A DNA stretch of 21,393 nucleotides from a virus. The notes beneath the pieces are model-generated. The model searched no databases, was not told the DNA's origin, and worked only from the letters and a program-made list of their open reading frames with translations. The translations under genes were made by a program, and so were the position numbers. This document shows positions 1 to 6,717 of this stretch, piece after piece (within the stretch, counting starts at the first letter, position 1; every line of letters starts with the position of its first letter). The stretch is taken from IMG/VR virus record IMGVR_UViG_3300039191_000507, positions 1 to 21,393 of that record. One strand, written 5' to 3'.

Positions 1-1
1 T

Positions 2-673
2 GTATCATTAATAATAACTGATAAACCCGCTAGATTAGTATTTTCAGAAATATTAACTGATTTATATAGTCATTTAACAATTGATAGAACATTTTTACAC
101 GATAAAAAATATAGTAGTTCTATTGGTAGTAATGTATATGTTGGGAATCGAGTTAAAATCGGTAAAAACGTTACCATTAAAAATAATGTAACAATACATG
201 ATGGAACTGTAATTGGTGATAATGTTGTTATATCTGAGAACACAGTTATTGGAACTAGAGGTTTAGGTTTTGAAAAATTAGAGGATGGAACATTATTTAG
301 ATTCCCTCAAATTGGTGGTGTTATAATCGGTAACAATGTAGAAATTGGAACCCATTGTGATATCAAGAGAGCGGCATTAGATAACACTGTTATTGGTGAT
401 GGTACTAAGATAGGTTCTTATACAAACATCGGTCATAATGTTGTTATAGGTGATAACTGTTTGCTAACTGTAAAATGTACTTTATGTGGTTCTTGTAAAG
501 TAGGTGATGGTGTGACAATGGGTGTTATGTCAACAATAAAGGAAGGTGTTATTGTTCCAAACGGGTCAACCATAGGGGCAAACAGTTTTGTAAATAAAAA
601 CTTTGAAGGTATTAACCAAACATTTTTGGGTAGTCCCGCTAAAATTAGTAAAAATGGAGGAAAATTATTTTAA
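2..673 (+). CDS. LpxD-like left-handed beta-helix acyltransferase (5' end cut by window)
   Basis: The reading frame is open from the window edge, so the N-terminus is missing; about 223 residues are visible. The protein is built of hexapeptide repeats ([IV]-G-x-x-x-x type), the signature of left-handed beta-helix acyltransferases. The stretch with GTRGLGF, then FPQIGGVIIGNNVEIG, then NIGHNVVIGDN follows the order of LpxD, the UDP-3-O-acylglucosamine N-acyltransferase of lipid A synthesis. The His in GHNVVIG sits where the LpxD catalytic His lies. The end is short, with no long C-terminal helix. The next gene overlaps it by 20 bases and is a second hexapeptide transferase. Seen: repeats and motif order. 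Inferred: it acylates a nucleotide-linked amino sugar. It could equally be a sugar O- or N-acetyltransferase of a surface-glycan pathway rather than a true lipid A enzyme. Confidence 0.75.
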   Translation, partial: VSLIITDKPARLVFSEILTDLYSHLTIDRTFLHDKKYSSSIGSNVYVGNRVKIGKNVTIKNNVTIHDGTVIGDNVVISENTVIGTRGLGFEKLEDGTLFRFPQIGGVIIGNNVEIGTHCDIKRAALDNTVIGDGTKIGSYTNIGHNVVIGDNCLLTVKCTLCGSCKVGDGVTMGVMSTIKEGVIVPNGSTIGANSFVNKNFEGINQTFLGSPAKISKNGGKLF

Positions 674-1139
674 ACACGAAACAGCAATAATTGACGATAA
701 TGTTGAGATTGGTGAAGGTACAAAGGTTTGGGCTTTTAGTCATATTAGTAGTAATGCAAAAGTTGGTTCTAATTGTGTGATTGGTGAAGGTGTACATATC
801 GGACCCAATGTTATTATTGGTGATAATTGTAAAATTCAAAATCATTCTCTAGTGTATGAGGGTGTCATATTAGAAGATAATGTATTCTTAGGACCCAACA
901 CGGTAACCACAAATGATTTCAAACCTAAAATGGATGGGGATTGGAAAGAAAGTGAAGATAGGTTTAGGGAGACTACATTTAAAGATGGGGCTTGTATTGG
1001 TGCTAACTCAGTTATTGTTTGTGGTAATATAATTGGTAATAATTGTTTGGTTGGTGCTGGTTCAGTTGTAACAAAGGATGTCCCAGATAATGCAGTGGGA
1101 TATGGTAACCCATTTAAAGTACAAAAATATAGGGATTGA
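654..1139 (+). CDS. WbpD/WlbB-like UDP-amino-sugar N-acetyltransferase
   Basis: This is a 161-residue hexapeptide-repeat acetyltransferase. The text resembles the WbpD/WlbB family, which acetylates the 3-amino group of UDP-2-acetamido-3-amino-glucuronate. Supporting segments are an N-terminal KHETAIIDDNVEIGEGTKVW, a middle GPNVIIGDNCKIQN and YEGVILEDNVFLGPN, and a C-terminal SVVTKDVPDNAVGYGNP. ATG 654 is chosen over an upstream in-frame TTG (603) because family members begin near this point; it overlaps the preceding gene by 20 bases. The stop overlaps the next start as TGATG. A WlbA/WbpB-like dehydrogenase lies two genes downstream, and the two enzymes act in the same diamino-uronate pathway in bacteria. 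The matching aminotransferase (WbpE/WlbC) is not in the window and would have to come from the host or lie elsewhere. Confidence 0.82.
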   Translation: MEENYFKHETAIIDDNVEIGEGTKVWAFSHISSNAKVGSNCVIGEGVHIGPNVIIGDNCKIQNHSLVYEGVILEDNVFLGPNTVTTNDFKPKMDGDWKESEDRFRETTFKDGACIGANSVIVCGNIIGNNCLVGAGSVVTKDVPDNAVGYGNPFKVQKYRD

Positions 1140-1768
1140 TGGTTAGGGTTTATTCACATAAGAGAAGTGGTACGAACTTTCTAATAGCATTATTAGAGAA
1201 GAATTTCGAATTTGGTGATATATCGAATAGAATTACTACAACAATAAATGATTATGATAATTTTATCAATATTGATGAAGTTAATGAAAGCCCAGTATTT
1301 AAGGGTAATAAGGTAACTTGGAACCATCCTTATGGTAAGTTGTTCGGAACCCATGCTAAATGTAACCTATCAATTAAAAATGGTATATACATAGTTAGAG
1401 ACCCAAGGGATACACTACTATCACTATATAATTTGAAAGGTGTTCAAGCTAAATTTAAAGATTGGTGTACAGAAGCTAAAATTAAGAACTGGTATACTCA
1501 TGTTAAATCATATCAAGACAATGGTGTATTTATTGTCCGTTATGAAGACTTAATAAATAATTTTGAAGATACTATGTCTAGAATTCAAGAACATTTTGAC
1601 TTAGATATGAAAAATGATAAGTTCGAAAACATAGATAAAATTATTGGTTGGAAAGGTAAGAAAGGCAAATTAGAAGGTAAAATTAGAGATAAGGATATTT
1701 ACTCCAAAGAATTATTAACTACATTCAAAAAAAGTTTACCAGATAACTTCATGAGTTATGGTATATAA
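1139..1768 (+). CDS. sulfotransferase-family protein
   Basis: This 209-residue protein has the layout of PAPS-dependent sulfotransferases. A P-loop-like 5'-phosphosulfate motif lies at residues 7-15 (HKRSGTNFL). A 3'-phosphate motif at about 84-97 (YIVRDPRDTLLSLY) carries the conserved Arg and Ser, and a later VRYEDL segment is typical of the fold. The expected reaction is transfer of sulfate from PAPS to a hydroxyl or amine, most likely on a sugar given the neighbours. ATG 1139 overlaps the preceding TGA by one base (TGATG), implying translational coupling; a TTG one codon earlier is the alternative. The protein is shorter than typical eukaryotic sulfotransferases, as many bacterial and phage members are. 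The family call is firm; the substrate is not known. Confidence 0.8.
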   Translation: MVRVYSHKRSGTNFLIALLEKNFEFGDISNRITTTINDYDNFINIDEVNESPVFKGNKVTWNHPYGKLFGTHAKCNLSIKNGIYIVRDPRDTLLSLYNLKGVQAKFKDWCTEAKIKNWYTHVKSYQDNGVFIVRYEDLINNFEDTMSRIQEHFDLDMKNDKFENIDKIIGWKGKKGKLEGKIRDKDIYSKELLTTFKKSLPDNFMSYGI

Positions 1769-1789
1769 TATATGATTTAAATTAAAGAT

Positions 1790-2797
1790 ATGAGTAAATA
1801 TAAAGTTGGTATAATTGGTTGTGGTGCTATTTTCAATAGGCATCTAGAAGGTATTGAAGCTAATGATGATTTTGAATTAGTTGCAATATGTGATATTAAT
1901 GAAGGTTTAGTAGAAAGCCTCGGAGATAGGTTAGGTGTAGATTACTACACAGAACATATTGAAATGGTGTTAAGAGATGATATTAATTTTTTAGTTGTAG
2001 CAACTCCAAACGATTTACATAAAGACCACGCAAAGATAGTACTTAGAAACGGGTGTGATGTTTTGATTGAAAAACCAGTGTCATTTAAAAAAGATGATTT
2101 AATTGAAATACAAAAAGTTGCTGATGATAACAACCAAAAAGCTTATTGTGTTTTACAAGTAAGGTTGAATGCGACTGTTAAAGTTGTTAAAGAAATTCTA
2201 GAAGAAAATCTATTAGGTGATATTAGAGGATTTAGTTTCACACAAAGGTGGCAAAGACCTCTGGAGTATTTTTCTGGATGGAGGGGTGAACCAGCAATCG
2301 GTGGTGGTATATTATATGAAGTGGGTATTCACTACTTAGATATTTTACAACAATTAATCGGACTACCCAATGAGGTTGTGGACACTAAAACCTACATTAC
2401 CAAACATAAGGGTGGTGTTATTGAAGATACTGTATATTCTATTTTAGATTATGGTGATTTTGGTGGAACAGTTGAATGTACCATAGCATCTGAACCTAGG
2501 AATTTAGAAAGTTCAATATCCCTACTCGGCTCCAATGGTTATATCAAAATCGGTGGTAAAGCATTAAATATAATTGAGGCTGGTAATTTCTTAAGCTCTG
2601 GTGCTCAAAAGAAGTTTGATAAGATATGTAATGACAATCCTTGGGCTACAGAACCTAACTCATATGGTTCATATCTAGGCTCTTGTCCTAACCACCCGAC
2701 ACTATATGCTAATCTAGAAAAATTTGATTTATCTGAAAGTTTGAATGTTATTTCATTAATTGAAGATATTTATAATAAAAGTGACCTCAAATACTAA
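1790..2797 (+). CDS. Gfo/Idh/MocA oxidoreductase, WbpB/WlbA-like
   Basis: This is a 335-residue NAD(P)-dependent sugar dehydrogenase. The N-terminal Rossmann domain has GIIGCG at residues 7-12 and an acidic residue closing the second strand (AICD). The family's EKP motif, with the catalytic-domain Lys, is at 94-96. The C-terminal domain has GGGILYEVGIHYLD at 171-184, the family His/Asp pair, and its wording resembles WbpB/WlbA, which oxidises UDP-N-acetyl-glucuronate at C3. With the WbpD/WlbB-like gene upstream this gives two steps of UDP-2,3-diacetamido-uronate synthesis. It starts at ATG 1790, 21 bases after the sulfotransferase stop, with no clear Shine-Dalgarno. Its last codons overlap the proposed GTG start of the next gene. 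The family is secure; the exact sugar is inferred from the pairing. Confidence 0.85.
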   Translation: MSKYKVGIIGCGAIFNRHLEGIEANDDFELVAICDINEGLVESLGDRLGVDYYTEHIEMVLRDDINFLVVATPNDLHKDHAKIVLRNGCDVLIEKPVSFKKDDLIEIQKVADDNNQKAYCVLQVRLNATVKVVKEILEENLLGDIRGFSFTQRWQRPLEYFSGWRGEPAIGGGILYEVGIHYLDILQQLIGLPNEVVDTKTYITKHKGGVIEDTVYSILDYGDFGGTVECTIASEPRNLESSISLLGSNGYIKIGGKALNIIEAGNFLSSGAQKKFDKICNDNPWATEPNSYGSYLGSCPNHPTLYANLEKFDLSESLNVISLIEDIYNKSDLKY

Positions 2798-3923
2798 CAT
2801 ATTAGATTATTTATTTTTGATACCATCGTATCAAAGGTATGGTATGTTGACTAAACTTCTTAAACAAATTGAAGAACAATGTGAGGGTAAAACCTATAAA
2901 ATCGTTGTAGTTGATGACCATTCAACAGACCATAGGTACAATAACCTATCTTTTGATTTTAATAATGTTAAACACATTAGGAATAGTAAGAACCAAGGAA
3001 TTAAAAACTTCAATATTACAATTAGTAAATTATTAAAAGAAAGTGAGCAAATCAATTATGATGTTTCTGTATTTTTAGCTGATGATTTACAGTTGTCAGA
3101 AAACTTTATTAAGTATTTAGATGCATCATTCCATGAGCACAACCTAAAAGCATTAAATCTATTTTTATTTAAAAAAGAAATATACACCAATTGGGGTTGT
3201 GTTGATTGGGTCGATGGTGCTTTTGCAATTAAGAAAGAATATTTTGACCTTGTTAATTATACATTACCAAATCCAAATAAAAACAATACTCTGGAAAGTT
3301 CTGGATTATGGAGAATATTCACAGCTAGGTTAGAAGTGCTTGAAATTGATGTTTATATGCCTAAACATTCTTTAGTTAAACATCTAGGTCACACATTATC
3401 TGTAATGCATCCAGAACAAAGAAAAACTAATCCGATTGATGTCTTTAGTTTTATTGATGATTACCCAAAAGATAAAATATATCGAAAACAATTAACTAGA
3501 CCTCAAAAAAGAGGAAAAAGTAAATTTAATCTAACCACTAAAAAGAATGTTAAACAACAAGTATTAAATAGGGAAGTAGAACATATTAAAAACTCTAAAC
3601 CTACTAGTTTAAAAAATAGAAAAAAGCTCGATAAGGAAGCGGCTAGAAAACGTATGATTGAATACAAAAGATACAAAAACAAAAATAAAAAAAAAAGAGT
3701 AAGAGGTAATAATTCTAAAAAGAAAGTTAAACCTAAACCAAAAAAATCGACTAAAGACCATACATCTGGATTATTCAGTGAGGAACATCAAAACCTTATA
3801 AAACAGCAAGAGTCAAAAAAACACAAACCTAAACCAAAGAATAAGAATAAAAAGGTTAACAAAGAGATTCAAAAAACGAAGCAAAAAAAAAAGTTCAACG
3901 TCAATCTAAGGTCAAGGAGATAA
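2781..3923 (+). CDS. GT2-type glycosyltransferase with long lysine-rich tail
   Basis: About 380 residues. The first ~230 form a GT-A family 2 domain: LFLIPSYQR near the start, VVVDDHS at 42-48 (nucleotide-sugar site), an NQGIKNFN segment, and ADD at about 90-92 in the place of the metal-binding DxD. The remaining ~150 residues are extremely rich in Lys, Asn, Arg and Gln (many KKxK and KPKPK blocks) and look disordered. GTG 2781 is proposed because the conserved strand starts about 10 residues later; TTG 2760 is the alternative, and both overlap the previous gene. The 3' end contains an A10 run (3883-3892), and the -1 frame beyond it stays open and equally Lys-rich to 3976, so the C-terminus may be longer. 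The GT call is solid. A role for the tail in binding nucleic acid or an acidic glycan is a guess. Confidence 0.78.
   Translation: MTSNTNILDYLFLIPSYQRYGMLTKLLKQIEEQCEGKTYKIVVVDDHSTDHRYNNLSFDFNNVKHIRNSKNQGIKNFNITISKLLKESEQINYDVSVFLADDLQLSENFIKYLDASFHEHNLKALNLFLFKKEIYTNWGCVDWVDGAFAIKKEYFDLVNYTLPNPNKNNTLESSGLWRIFTARLEVLEIDVYMPKHSLVKHLGHTLSVMHPEQRKTNPIDVFSFIDDYPKDKIYRKQLTRPQKRGKSKFNLTTKKNVKQQVLNREVEHIKNSKPTSLKNRKKLDKEAARKRMIEYKRYKNKNKKKRVRGNNSKKKVKPKPKKSTKDHTSGLFSEEHQNLIKQQESKKHKPKPKNKNKKVNKEIQKTKQKKKFNVNLRSRR
3883..3892 (+). other. A10 homopolymer, candidate -1 slippage site or indel
   Basis: Ten consecutive A residues lie 31 bases before the annotated stop of the lysine-rich glycosyltransferase. 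Shifting to the -1 frame here replaces the last 10 residues (FNVNLRSRR region) with about 28 residues that begin VQRQSKVKEIKLEK and end at a TAA at 3974-3976. That leaves 5 bases to the next ATG instead of 58. A second A10 run sits at 3687-3696 in the same gene. Confidence 0.5.
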
Positions 3924-3981
3924 AACTTGAAAAATCTAATAAAAAAAATAGTTTCATAATTAAAAATAAAAATTAAAGAAA

Positions 3982-4203
3982 ATGACAAACATAATTCACA
4001 GTTTTAAATTAAATGATGATGGTTCATTTAGTGAAAACGAAGTAACGGATGTAAAAGAAAAAGCTACTGAATTAAAAAGAAAATTTGGTGAACTTGTTAT
4101 TGATGTAGTAAATGAAATTATTGGTGCAATAGAACACGAAGACAATGTGATGTATTATGAAATCAAATTTTGGAACGATGTTAAAGACGTGCTAAAAGGA
4201 TAA
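3982..4203 (+). CDS. small protein of unknown function (73 aa)
   Basis: I do not recognise this 73-residue protein. It is acidic and charged, with an N-terminal IIHSFKLNDDGSF that could be a short beta segment. A predicted amphipathic helix follows (VKEKATELKRKFGELVIDVVNEIIGAIEHE), and the C-terminus is Trp/Tyr-containing. There is no signal peptide, membrane segment or cysteine pair. ATG 3982 is preceded by AATTAAAGAAA, the A-rich start context usual in this window. It lies 58 bases after the annotated end of the glycosyltransferase, or 5 bases if the -1 frame of that gene is used. It is probably cotranscribed with the 4257 gene. Confidence 0.6.
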   Translation: MTNIIHSFKLNDDGSFSENEVTDVKEKATELKRKFGELVIDVVNEIIGAIEHEDNVMYYEIKFWNDVKDVLKG

Positions 4204-4256
4204 ATTTATTACTACTAACTATTGATATATTCACAAAATAATACTATTATTAATTT

Positions 4257-5198
4257 ATGGGAATTATTAATTGGTTTAAAAAAAGAATGTCATATATTGC
4301 TTTGGCAACAGCTAAAGTTGAAGAAAGTACATTAACACAAAGAGGTACCTCTTTTGATGGGGGTATTAGTCACGTTCAAGACGTTAATCAAGGTAGACTT
4401 TCTGATTCATTACAGAAAGGTGAAATCACACAAGAAGTTAAAGAGCTTAGATGGAGAATGTATAAGGTCCTAAAAGCTACTGATGGTGTATCCGCTAAAA
4501 TTAGTGGGTATGATGATGATGGTATGCCTATAGTTACAATAACTGAATCAAAAGTAACCCCACTTAAAAATGTTAAAGTTGATAATGCTGATGAATATGA
4601 TGTATTAATGATTGTTAACAATTCTGAAATAATGGTTGGAACATCTGATGGTGTAAATATTGAAGCCATCGAGGAAAGGGAAGGTGAAGAAAATGAAGAT
4701 AAAGATGGTGATAAAACTAAAACTATTGCTGAGGTTTCATTCGATGAATTACTATCCAACGGTAAAACAGAAAGGCCAATATCCATAACTCGCGAATTCA
4801 AACCAAAATTCGAAATTGAAAAATATACTAAAAAATTAATAGTTAGAGATATGGGTGAGGACCAAAGGTTATTAGAATTTTATGTGTCCATGTATCCAGA
4901 TGAGTATGATAGAAAAACTAGGTTATTAATTTCCGAAATAAAAAAAGCTATTAAAAATCCTAGGATGTCTGATATGTTAGATATTAAAGGTGTTAATTTC
5001 ATCACAGATAAAACAATGGGGGCAAAAGATTTTCGTTTGTATGAATTTACAATTGATAAATTCGATAAAATAATTGAATATGATGGTCATTATGTTATCA
5101 AGTTCAAATCTACAATTACAACTAATGGTTTAGATATTGTAGATAAATTTAAAGAGCTTGATTTGGATGGTCGTTATGATAGAAAAGAAGCAAAATAA
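4257..5198 (+). CDS. hypothetical protein, 313 aa, with acidic linker
   Basis: I do not recognise the family. The protein starts MGIINWFKKRMSYIALA, a basic/hydrophobic N-terminal helix that might touch a membrane or another protein. A mixed alpha/beta region to about residue 135 follows. An acidic low-complexity linker (about 137-155, rich in Glu, Asp and Lys) comes next, then a second folded part ending in a charged GRYDRKEAK tail. There are no cysteines and no recognisable nucleotide-binding motif. The start follows a 53-base AT-rich gap without a clear ribosome-binding site. The stop overlaps the next start as TAATG, so the two are likely coupled. Two domains joined by an acidic linker would fit a virion or DNA-transaction accessory protein, but nothing in the sequence decides this. 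Confidence 0.7.
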   Translation: MGIINWFKKRMSYIALATAKVEESTLTQRGTSFDGGISHVQDVNQGRLSDSLQKGEITQEVKELRWRMYKVLKATDGVSAKISGYDDDGMPIVTITESKVTPLKNVKVDNADEYDVLMIVNNSEIMVGTSDGVNIEAIEEREGEENEDKDGDKTKTIAEVSFDELLSNGKTERPISITREFKPKFEIEKYTKKLIVRDMGEDQRLLEFYVSMYPDEYDRKTRLLISEIKKAIKNPRMSDMLDIKGVNFITDKTMGAKDFRLYEFTIDKFDKIIEYDGHYVIKFKSTITTNGLDIVDKFKELDLDGRYDRKEAK

Positions 5199-5416
5199 TG
5201 GGAAGGCCACCAATAGTAGTTGTATATAAAAAACCAAAAGGTAGAAAACATTATCTTCAAGTTTTCCATAGAATGTATGTGGGTGATATTATTGATAGTA
5301 ATAAAAGGAAACCACCAATACCACACGATTATGAATTAGTTGAAATCGGTCTAGGACTAAGCTTCGTAGATGAATATAAAGATAAGTACAATGGAAAAAT
5401 AATAGAAAATGAGTAA
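5198..5416 (+). CDS. small basic protein of unknown function (72 aa)
   Basis: This 72-residue protein of unrecognised family is basic at the N-terminus (MGRPPIVVVYKKPKGRKHY) and acidic at the C-terminus. The core looks like a small beta-rich fold with several Tyr residues. Translational coupling is evident at both ends: its ATG shares a base with the stop before it (TAATG), and its last codons overlap the Pth2 start by 8 bases (ATGAGTAA). Its position directly before the peptidyl-tRNA hydrolase makes it part of the same message but does not prove a shared function. Confidence 0.65.
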   Translation: MGRPPIVVVYKKPKGRKHYLQVFHRMYVGDIIDSNKRKPPIPHDYELVEIGLGLSFVDEYKDKYNGKIIENE

Positions 5417-5777
5417 GGTAAAACAAGTAATAGTAATTCGTAAGGATTTGAAGATGAGGCGAGGTAAAGAAATAGCCCAAGGCTCACACGCATCTATGGC
5501 ATTTTTAATTAAACAGAATATTAACCCACCTACCTTATTAAATCCATTATTTTTAGAGTGGTTGGATTCGGGCCAAACAAAAATATGTGTTTCTGTTAAC
5601 TCAGAAAAGGAATTGTTAGATATATTCCAACAAGCAAAGAACGCCAAACTTGAATCTCACATCATTAAAGATGCTGGTCGTACAGAGTTTAATGAGCCAA
5701 CCTTGACAGCCGTTGCTATCGGGCCAGCATTATCAAAGCAAATTGATAAGATAACTGGACATTTACCACTTAGGTAA
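5409..5777 (+). CDS. pth2: peptidyl-tRNA hydrolase, Pth2 (archaeal/eukaryotic) type
   Basis: This 122-residue protein matches the whole length of the Pth2 family, which releases peptides from peptidyl-tRNA. Diagnostic segments are VIVIRKDLKMRRGKEIAQGS with the following HA (residues 7-28) and IIKDAGRTEF, then PTLTAVAIGP near the C-terminus, including the family's Lys, Asp and Thr active-site positions. Bacteria normally use the unrelated Pth1 fold, so a phage carrying Pth2 is supplying its own version. A plausible role is recycling stalled peptidyl-tRNAs during heavy late protein synthesis. It overlaps the upstream small gene by 8 bases and precedes phoH by 27 bases that contain a late-promoter-like box. 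Confidence 0.9.
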   Translation: MSKVKQVIVIRKDLKMRRGKEIAQGSHASMAFLIKQNINPPTLLNPLFLEWLDSGQTKICVSVNSEKELLDIFQQAKNAKLESHIIKDAGRTEFNEPTLTAVAIGPALSKQIDKITGHLPLR

Positions 5778-5782
5778 GTATT

Positions 5783-5790
5783 TATAAATA
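5783..5790 (+). promoter_or_regulatory. TATAAATA, candidate T4-type late promoter before phoH
   Basis: The intergenic gap between pth2 and phoH contains an exact TATAAATA, the T4 late-promoter -10 octamer recognised by gp55, inside the longer TATTTATAAATA. It ends 14 bases before the phoH ATG. The phage encodes a gp55-like sigma factor at 9615. The genome is AT-rich, so chance occurrence is possible. Confidence 0.5.
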
Positions 5791-5804
5791 GGAACAATTG
5801 TAAT

Positions 5805-6680
5805 ATGGCAAAAAAACAAAAAGAAGTTAAAAAACCGCAAGAAACAATAAGTGAAATACTCCCAACGAGATATAGACTTAAATGTAAAAATCACATCCAA
5901 AAAGACTTCGCTAAAGTTATCACTGAGAAGGAGATAATAATCGCATCTGGCCCAGCTGGGGTTGGTAAGTCTTATGTATCGGTTGCTAGAGCTATCGAAT
6001 TACTCCAAAACAAAACAAGCCCTTATAAAACCATTATTATTTCTACTCCAGCTGAGGAAGTGGGTGAGAATCTTGGGTATTTACCAGGTAACTTGAGAGA
6101 AAAAATGGACCCATTCTTAGCTTCCACTCTTGATATCTTTGATAAGATTATCGGAAAGAAGAAAAGATTGGAGCTTGAAGAGTCTGAAATCATTCAGATA
6201 CAACCATTAGGCTTCATTAGAGGTAAATCTATTGATAATACTATACTTCTTATGGAAGAGGCTCAGAACATGTCTACAAATCAAATGAAAACACTACTAA
6301 CTAGAATTGGTGAGAATACAAAGTTTATTATATCTGGTGACTTAGACCAATCTGATAGGTATAGAGATATTAAACAATCTGGATTGTACGATGCAATTGA
6401 AAGACATAAGGATGTTGAAGAAATCGGTTTTATCTCATTTGAATCAAAACACATAGTTAGAAACCCATTAATTACTAAAATACTTGACAATTATAAAAAC
6501 GATACTAAGTTTAACGGAGTAGATGCTTCCAAAGTAATTAGAGTGGAACCAAGGATGGTTAACGAAGTTGGTAAAAAAAGTTCTAAAGATAAAGAATCCA
6601 AAATTGAACCATATTACCCTGAATATGTTTCACCATCTGAAAGAATTTCTAATTGGTTTAAGAAAAATTTCAAATGGTAG
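5805..6680 (+). CDS. phoH: PhoH-family ATPase
   Basis: This 291-residue P-loop ATPase has GPAGVGKS (Walker A) at residues 49-56. The PhoH signature with PAEEVGENLGYLPG and EKMDP is at about 82-103, and a Walker B region TILLMEEAQN is at 146-155, followed by ISGDLDQSD. The family usually has DEAQN; here the first acid is Glu (EEAQN). PhoH-like genes are common auxiliary genes of large marine and T4-like phages, and some related proteins are ATP-dependent RNA helicase/nuclease partners; the role in phage is unsettled. The N-terminus is a short Lys-rich lead. The C-terminus has an extra ~50 residues with a basic WFKKNFKW end. It begins 15 bases after a TATAAATA late-promoter-like box. Confidence 0.92.
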   Translation: MAKKQKEVKKPQETISEILPTRYRLKCKNHIQKDFAKVITEKEIIIASGPAGVGKSYVSVARAIELLQNKTSPYKTIIISTPAEEVGENLGYLPGNLREKMDPFLASTLDIFDKIIGKKKRLELEESEIIQIQPLGFIRGKSIDNTILLMEEAQNMSTNQMKTLLTRIGENTKFIISGDLDQSDRYRDIKQSGLYDAIERHKDVEEIGFISFESKHIVRNPLITKILDNYKNDTKFNGVDASKVIRVEPRMVNEVGKKSSKDKESKIEPYYPEYVSPSERISNWFKKNFKW

Positions 6681-6717
6681 CATTTACTTTAACAAGGTTT
6701 TAAAGTATATATGCACT

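Noticed and set aside
603-653. TTG 603 as the start of the WbpD-like gene
   Set aside because: It would add 17 residues without family resemblance and overlap the preceding gene by 71 bases; ATG 654 fits the family N-terminus.
4388-4801. 137-codon minus-strand frame inside the 4257 gene
   Set aside because: Low-complexity Ser/Leu text complementary to acidic codons; it would be buried in a well-packed plus-strand gene.
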